This document shows, piece after piece, positions 60,398 through 64,000 of a stretch of DNA of 64,000 bases (its first letter is position 1; every line of letters starts with the position of its first letter). Origin of the DNA: Echinometra lucunter (Eukaryota; Echinodermata; Echinoidea; Camarodonta; Echinometridae). Made by a program: the position numbers and the translations under genes. The stretch lies in the NCBI GenBank assembly GCA_029962745.1, contig CM057152.1, positions 27,154,507-27,218,506 of the forward strand, read 5' to 3'. Under the pieces are notes generated by a model, which had not been told where the DNA came from, did not search any database, and saw nothing but the letters and a program-made list of their open reading frames with translations.

Positions 60398-61710
60398 CAG
60401 GGGCGTCGCTAGACTTTTTTTAATGGGGGGGTGTAGAGGCAAGATTGCCGACAAATTATGCCTCCGATTGCCGACGACCAACGTCGACAAATTCAACTGT
60501 ATAAAGCCCACGAGGCATGTTCAATTGTGTGCCTCTATTATATTTTCCTTCTAAATTATATTTGTTCACCTCACTTGCTGAATGTGTTAGCTTTCCGAAA
60601 ACATTCTCTATCTAAATATAATACGAGCGAGCGCAGCGAGCGAGAAAAAATATACACTCTCTTTCGTAGAAGTGATAGTTCTTCATCAGACTACATGATG
60701 GGCTTAAAGATATCTAAATCATATATTTGGTCACCTCTCTCACATGATTCATTCGCTTTCAAAGACCATCCTAAATCGTAATATTATACGAGCGAGCACA
60801 GCGAGCAAGGAAAAAATCTATATACTCCTTATCATATAATCCTTTTCATGGTAGAAGTGAAAGTTTTTCATCAAAATACATGATGGGCCTTTAAGATATC
60901 TATTTTGATATGTTGGTCATCTCTCTTACCTAATTTATTTGCTTTCAAAGACCATCCTGTATCTAAATATCATACGAGCGAGCGCAGCGAGCGAGGAAAA
61001 ATATATATACTCTTTTCATGGTAGGTGATAACTCTTCATCAAAGTATGATGAGCCTCGCTTGCCGAATTCGTTTGCTTTCCCAAATCAATCTTGTATCTG
61101 AATACTGTACAAGCGAGCGTAGCGAGCGAGGAAAAATACTCCTTTTCATGGTAGAAGTGAAAGTTCTTCATCAAAATACACGATGGGCCTTTAAGATACC
61201 TATTGTGATATATTTGGTCACCTCTCCTACCTAATCTATTTGCTTTCAAAGACCATCCTGTATCTAAATATTATACGAGCGAGCGCAGCGAGCGAGGAAA
61301 AATATATTTACTCTTTTTTTATGGTATAGAGGTAATAATTCTTCAACAAAATACATGATGGGCCCCAAAATATCTAAATTTTATATTTGTTTATTTCACT
61401 TGGCAAATGTGTTTGCTTTCCGAAACATCCTGTATCCTAATATAATACGAGCGAGCGCAGCGAGCGAGGAAAAATAGCCTCTCTTTCGTGTTACCAGTGT
61501 TATTTCGTCGTCAAAATAAGCAAATAAGCCGAATATGACTCTATTTGGGCACCTTACTCATCTTTCTTTTTTCTTTTTCCCTCCTTCCTCTTCCCTCTCC
61601 TTTCTCTCTCTCTCTCTCTCTTTTGCCGACAGCGATCGCGAATTTGCCGACAAGAATTTTTAATGGGGGGTGTCACACCCCCCCACACCCCCCTTTTAGC
61701 GACGCCCCTG
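60398..61710. mobile_element. 1.3 kb hAT-like element with 8-bp target duplication and internal tandem repeat
   Basis: GCCCTCTT flanks both ends exactly (60390-60397, 61711-61718). The terminal repeats are CAGGGGCGTCGCTA and TAGCGACGCCCCTG. Subterminal TTGCCGACAA words occur near both ends. The interior is an imperfect tandem of about 135-190 base units, each with a TACGAGCGAGCGCAGCGAGC-like word (60623, 60787, 60973, 61109, 61274, 61446). No transposase. Non-autonomous. Confidence 0.88.
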
Positions 61711-61718
61711 GCCCTCTT

Positions 61719-61959
61719 ACAGATGTATTCTCTATGTAGAGATACATACTAATCATATCTATGATTCTCTATGGCTGTCCTGTTTTTGGATACACCTTGA
61801 TTATTGTACCAGCCAATGCAGTGGGGGATCCGAGCGAATTTCCACCCCCCCCCCCCCCCAGCACAGGAATCCCGGACACGAATACACACGAATTCATTCA
61901 GGCTACAGATCATGCAGAGACCTATTTATTAGTAGGTTTGATGTTGTTCGTAATGTTAC
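61719..61959. other. Unique-looking spacer before the right arm
   Basis: No gene seen. Contains a C run near 61846-61859. It follows the target duplication of the hAT-like element and precedes the inverted-repeat arm. Confidence 0.5.
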
Positions 61960-64000
61960 AGTTTGTTTTTGAAAATAATTTTTTGAGAGTGGGGGGGGGA
62001 GGGGGTGTTAAGCATCGTCTCGCTTAGCATTGCTTTTTTTTTTCTTTTTAGTAAATATTTACAAAATAGTTTTCATGTCAACATGAATATAAATATCATC
62101 ATATAAAAATATGTAGGTCTACCTCGTATGATCATTATTTTGTTTGTTTGGTTTTCAAACCTGGGGAGAATCAGGCCAGTATTTCTCGGGTTGTAGGCCC
62201 TGGCGTGTTGTAATGAACAAATACTGAATAATCACACTGTTTAAACATAATTATTAATATCATTTATTGTTTCATTTGGTTGTTTTGTTATACATTTCGA
62301 GAAAGTGCTGCATTATATTCATATTGTTTCATTTGGTTGTTTCGTATAATATACGAAACAACCAAATGAAACAATATAATATTCGAAACTGCTGTATTAT
62401 GTTCTGAATTGGACTGTGGCGTTGTTTAGTTTAGTTTTGTTTTGTTTTGTTTTTCTTTAGCTATTCTTAATTCTTGATATGCGTTAATGATATCCAAAGA
62501 CATGCTTAGAAATTTTAAAGTTCATAAAGCCTTTGAGCGCGGGGTCCGTCCACTTGACCGAAGGAACTTGAGACGGCATGTAGGCCCCTACAAACGAGAA
62601 TTTGTATAACATTATTTCCCGCTCAGATTTGTTATCCTTTCCTGCATGCATGCCTCCTGCAAACTTACATTAATGTCCCCACTCCTCCTAACTAGATAAC
62701 TTTCCCATTGCCCCTGCTACATGTGTGAATATATCGCATTCATTTTTCAAAATGTATAACCAATATAATGAAAAAAATTATAGAGGATCGAGTCCCAGGG
62801 GCGTAACAGGTACCTGTTATCGGGGGGGGGGGGGGGGAGCAGAGCCCAAAATTTCCCGGTAACTCGTTTATGTCTATGCATTTTAGGAGGGTGGAAGTGT
62901 TCCACCGGCGTAAATCCAATTTAAGGAGTGGGGGACGAAAATTTTTTTAAATCATTTATTTCCCTCTCACACACATTTTGATATCTATTTTGCAAATGAG
63001 CGATCGAGCGAGCAGAAGATAACCACTTTTCCAGTTTTGAATCGCATTTTCGAATAAAAATTCTAAAATATGACGGAAGAGCGAAGCGAGCTAGCCAAAA
63101 ATAACCACTTTTCTCGATTTTGATCGCATTTTTGATGGAAATCATAAGATTTTGATGAGCGAGCGAAGCGAGTGAGCTAAAATAACTACTTTTTTGTTTT
63201 CAATAGCATTTTCAAATAGAAATTTTAAAATATGATGATCGTTTATGATAGATATTCAGAATTGATTAATTGAAATGTATTGTCTTCCTGAAAAAGTGTG
63301 TCTGCATGGGGGGGGGGGAATTTGTACACACCATCCCCCTTCTCCCCCAAGTGGGGTGATAGATCCCCCATCCCCGGAATTTACGCCAATGTAGTGCTCC
63401 CTAGAGGGAAGGGTGCAGGGAGGGGGGATTATTAGTTGTCGGTAATTTCTTCTGCGGCGTAAGCAGGATTTCAGTTTAGGAGAACGATAGTGCAAAGCGC
63501 ACTCCCTAGGCATGCCAGGGGGAGGGTGCAGGGATGGTGATTTTCTCCTCCCGCGAGAAGCGCGGAAGCTCTGAAGTTTCTTTGAATTGTTCGTTGTCTG
63601 TTCCCGGTCTCTTACATTCTCTGCCTGTTATCGGGGGAGGGGGGGGGGGGGGCAGAGCCGAAAATTTCCCGGTAACTAAGTCTAGAAATAGACTATACGG
63701 AGATGAGCCCGCACCGCGAGTTGCTTGTTGCGAAGCCCTTAGCAGGTGGGGCCCAGGGTTCTGGCTTAGGGCCCCTGATGGGGGTCTACAGGGAAAGCCA
63801 CTGCGGGGGTCCAGGGAGTGGAGCCCCCGGAAACTTTGGGGTTTTGGTACTTAATTTTAACTCATTTCTTTTGTTTCCCTTTGCTTTATTCCTTTTTCCC
63901 TTTCCCTCTTTTCCCTCTCTCTCTCTTCTTGTTTCTCCCATTTCTCCTTTTTTCCTTCCCTTTCTCCTTCTTTCTTTCCCTTTCTCCTCATTTCTTTTCC
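61960..64000. repeat. Right arm of the large inverted repeat (continues beyond the window)
   Basis: Starts AGTTTGTTTTTGAAAAT, complementary to the last bases before the gap at 57458, and pairs with the left arm all the way to 64000 (opposite about 55420). It contains the mirror copies of the palindrome (62330-62375), the GCGAGCGAAGCGAG words (62998-63175), two GGGAAATTTT...GTAAC / G-run blocks (about 62820, 63640) and the CT-rich tract (63855-64000). Confidence 0.9.

Overview
The window is animal nuclear DNA. Its genes are split by GT-AG introns, intergenic space is AT-rich, simple repeats and miniature inverted-repeat elements are frequent, and there is no bacterial gene layout. Gene content (an RGS22-like gene, the zinc transporter SLC39A9/ZIP9 and a BTB-BACK-Kelch gene), frequent ACATGTA-type words and the repeat flavour suggest a marine invertebrate deuterostome, most likely an echinoderm such as a sea urchin. 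That last step is inference.

Layout. 1-7010: the last four visible coding exons of an RGS22-like gene on the plus strand, joined in consistent phase to a stop at 7008-7010. 7011-21380: non-coding space with several foldback elements (9867-10153, 13496-13670, 14244-14383, 14421-14862, 16275-16442), a tandemly duplicated zinc-finger-like fragment (about 17818-18640) and a decayed P-element-type transposase fragment (18554-19009). 21381-33638: a complete seven-exon SLC39A9 gene on the minus strand, encoding 329 residues. Its introns hold a TTAA-flanked palindromic element, a Tc1-like long-inverted-repeat element and a 2.2 kb element with an 8-bp target duplication.

35819-45900: a head-to-tail satellite of about 49 monomers, mean period about 208 bp, each with a C-homopolymer tract. 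It follows a 500-base gap that hides its left edge. Diverged monomers continue to about 54850, interrupted by a hAT-like MITE, a foldback element carrying a LINE 3' end, simple repeats and a second gap.

About 55240-64000: a long inverted repeat (arms 55420-57458 and 61960-64000, the right arm running off the window) brackets the first two coding exons of a BTB-BACK-Kelch gene on the minus strand (58230-59723). A third gap hides the inner end of the left arm, and no Kelch exons are visible beyond the second exon. Two hAT-like elements with perfect 8-bp target duplications lie inside the bracket. One carries six spaced copies of a GAGCGAGCGCAGCGAGCGAG-like word.

The three host genes have no evident functional link. 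The most notable structures are the C-tract satellite with signs of higher-order organisation, the inverted duplication around the truncated Kelch-type gene, and the set of hAT-like elements with intact target duplications. No CRISPR array, rRNA or tRNA gene was recognised.
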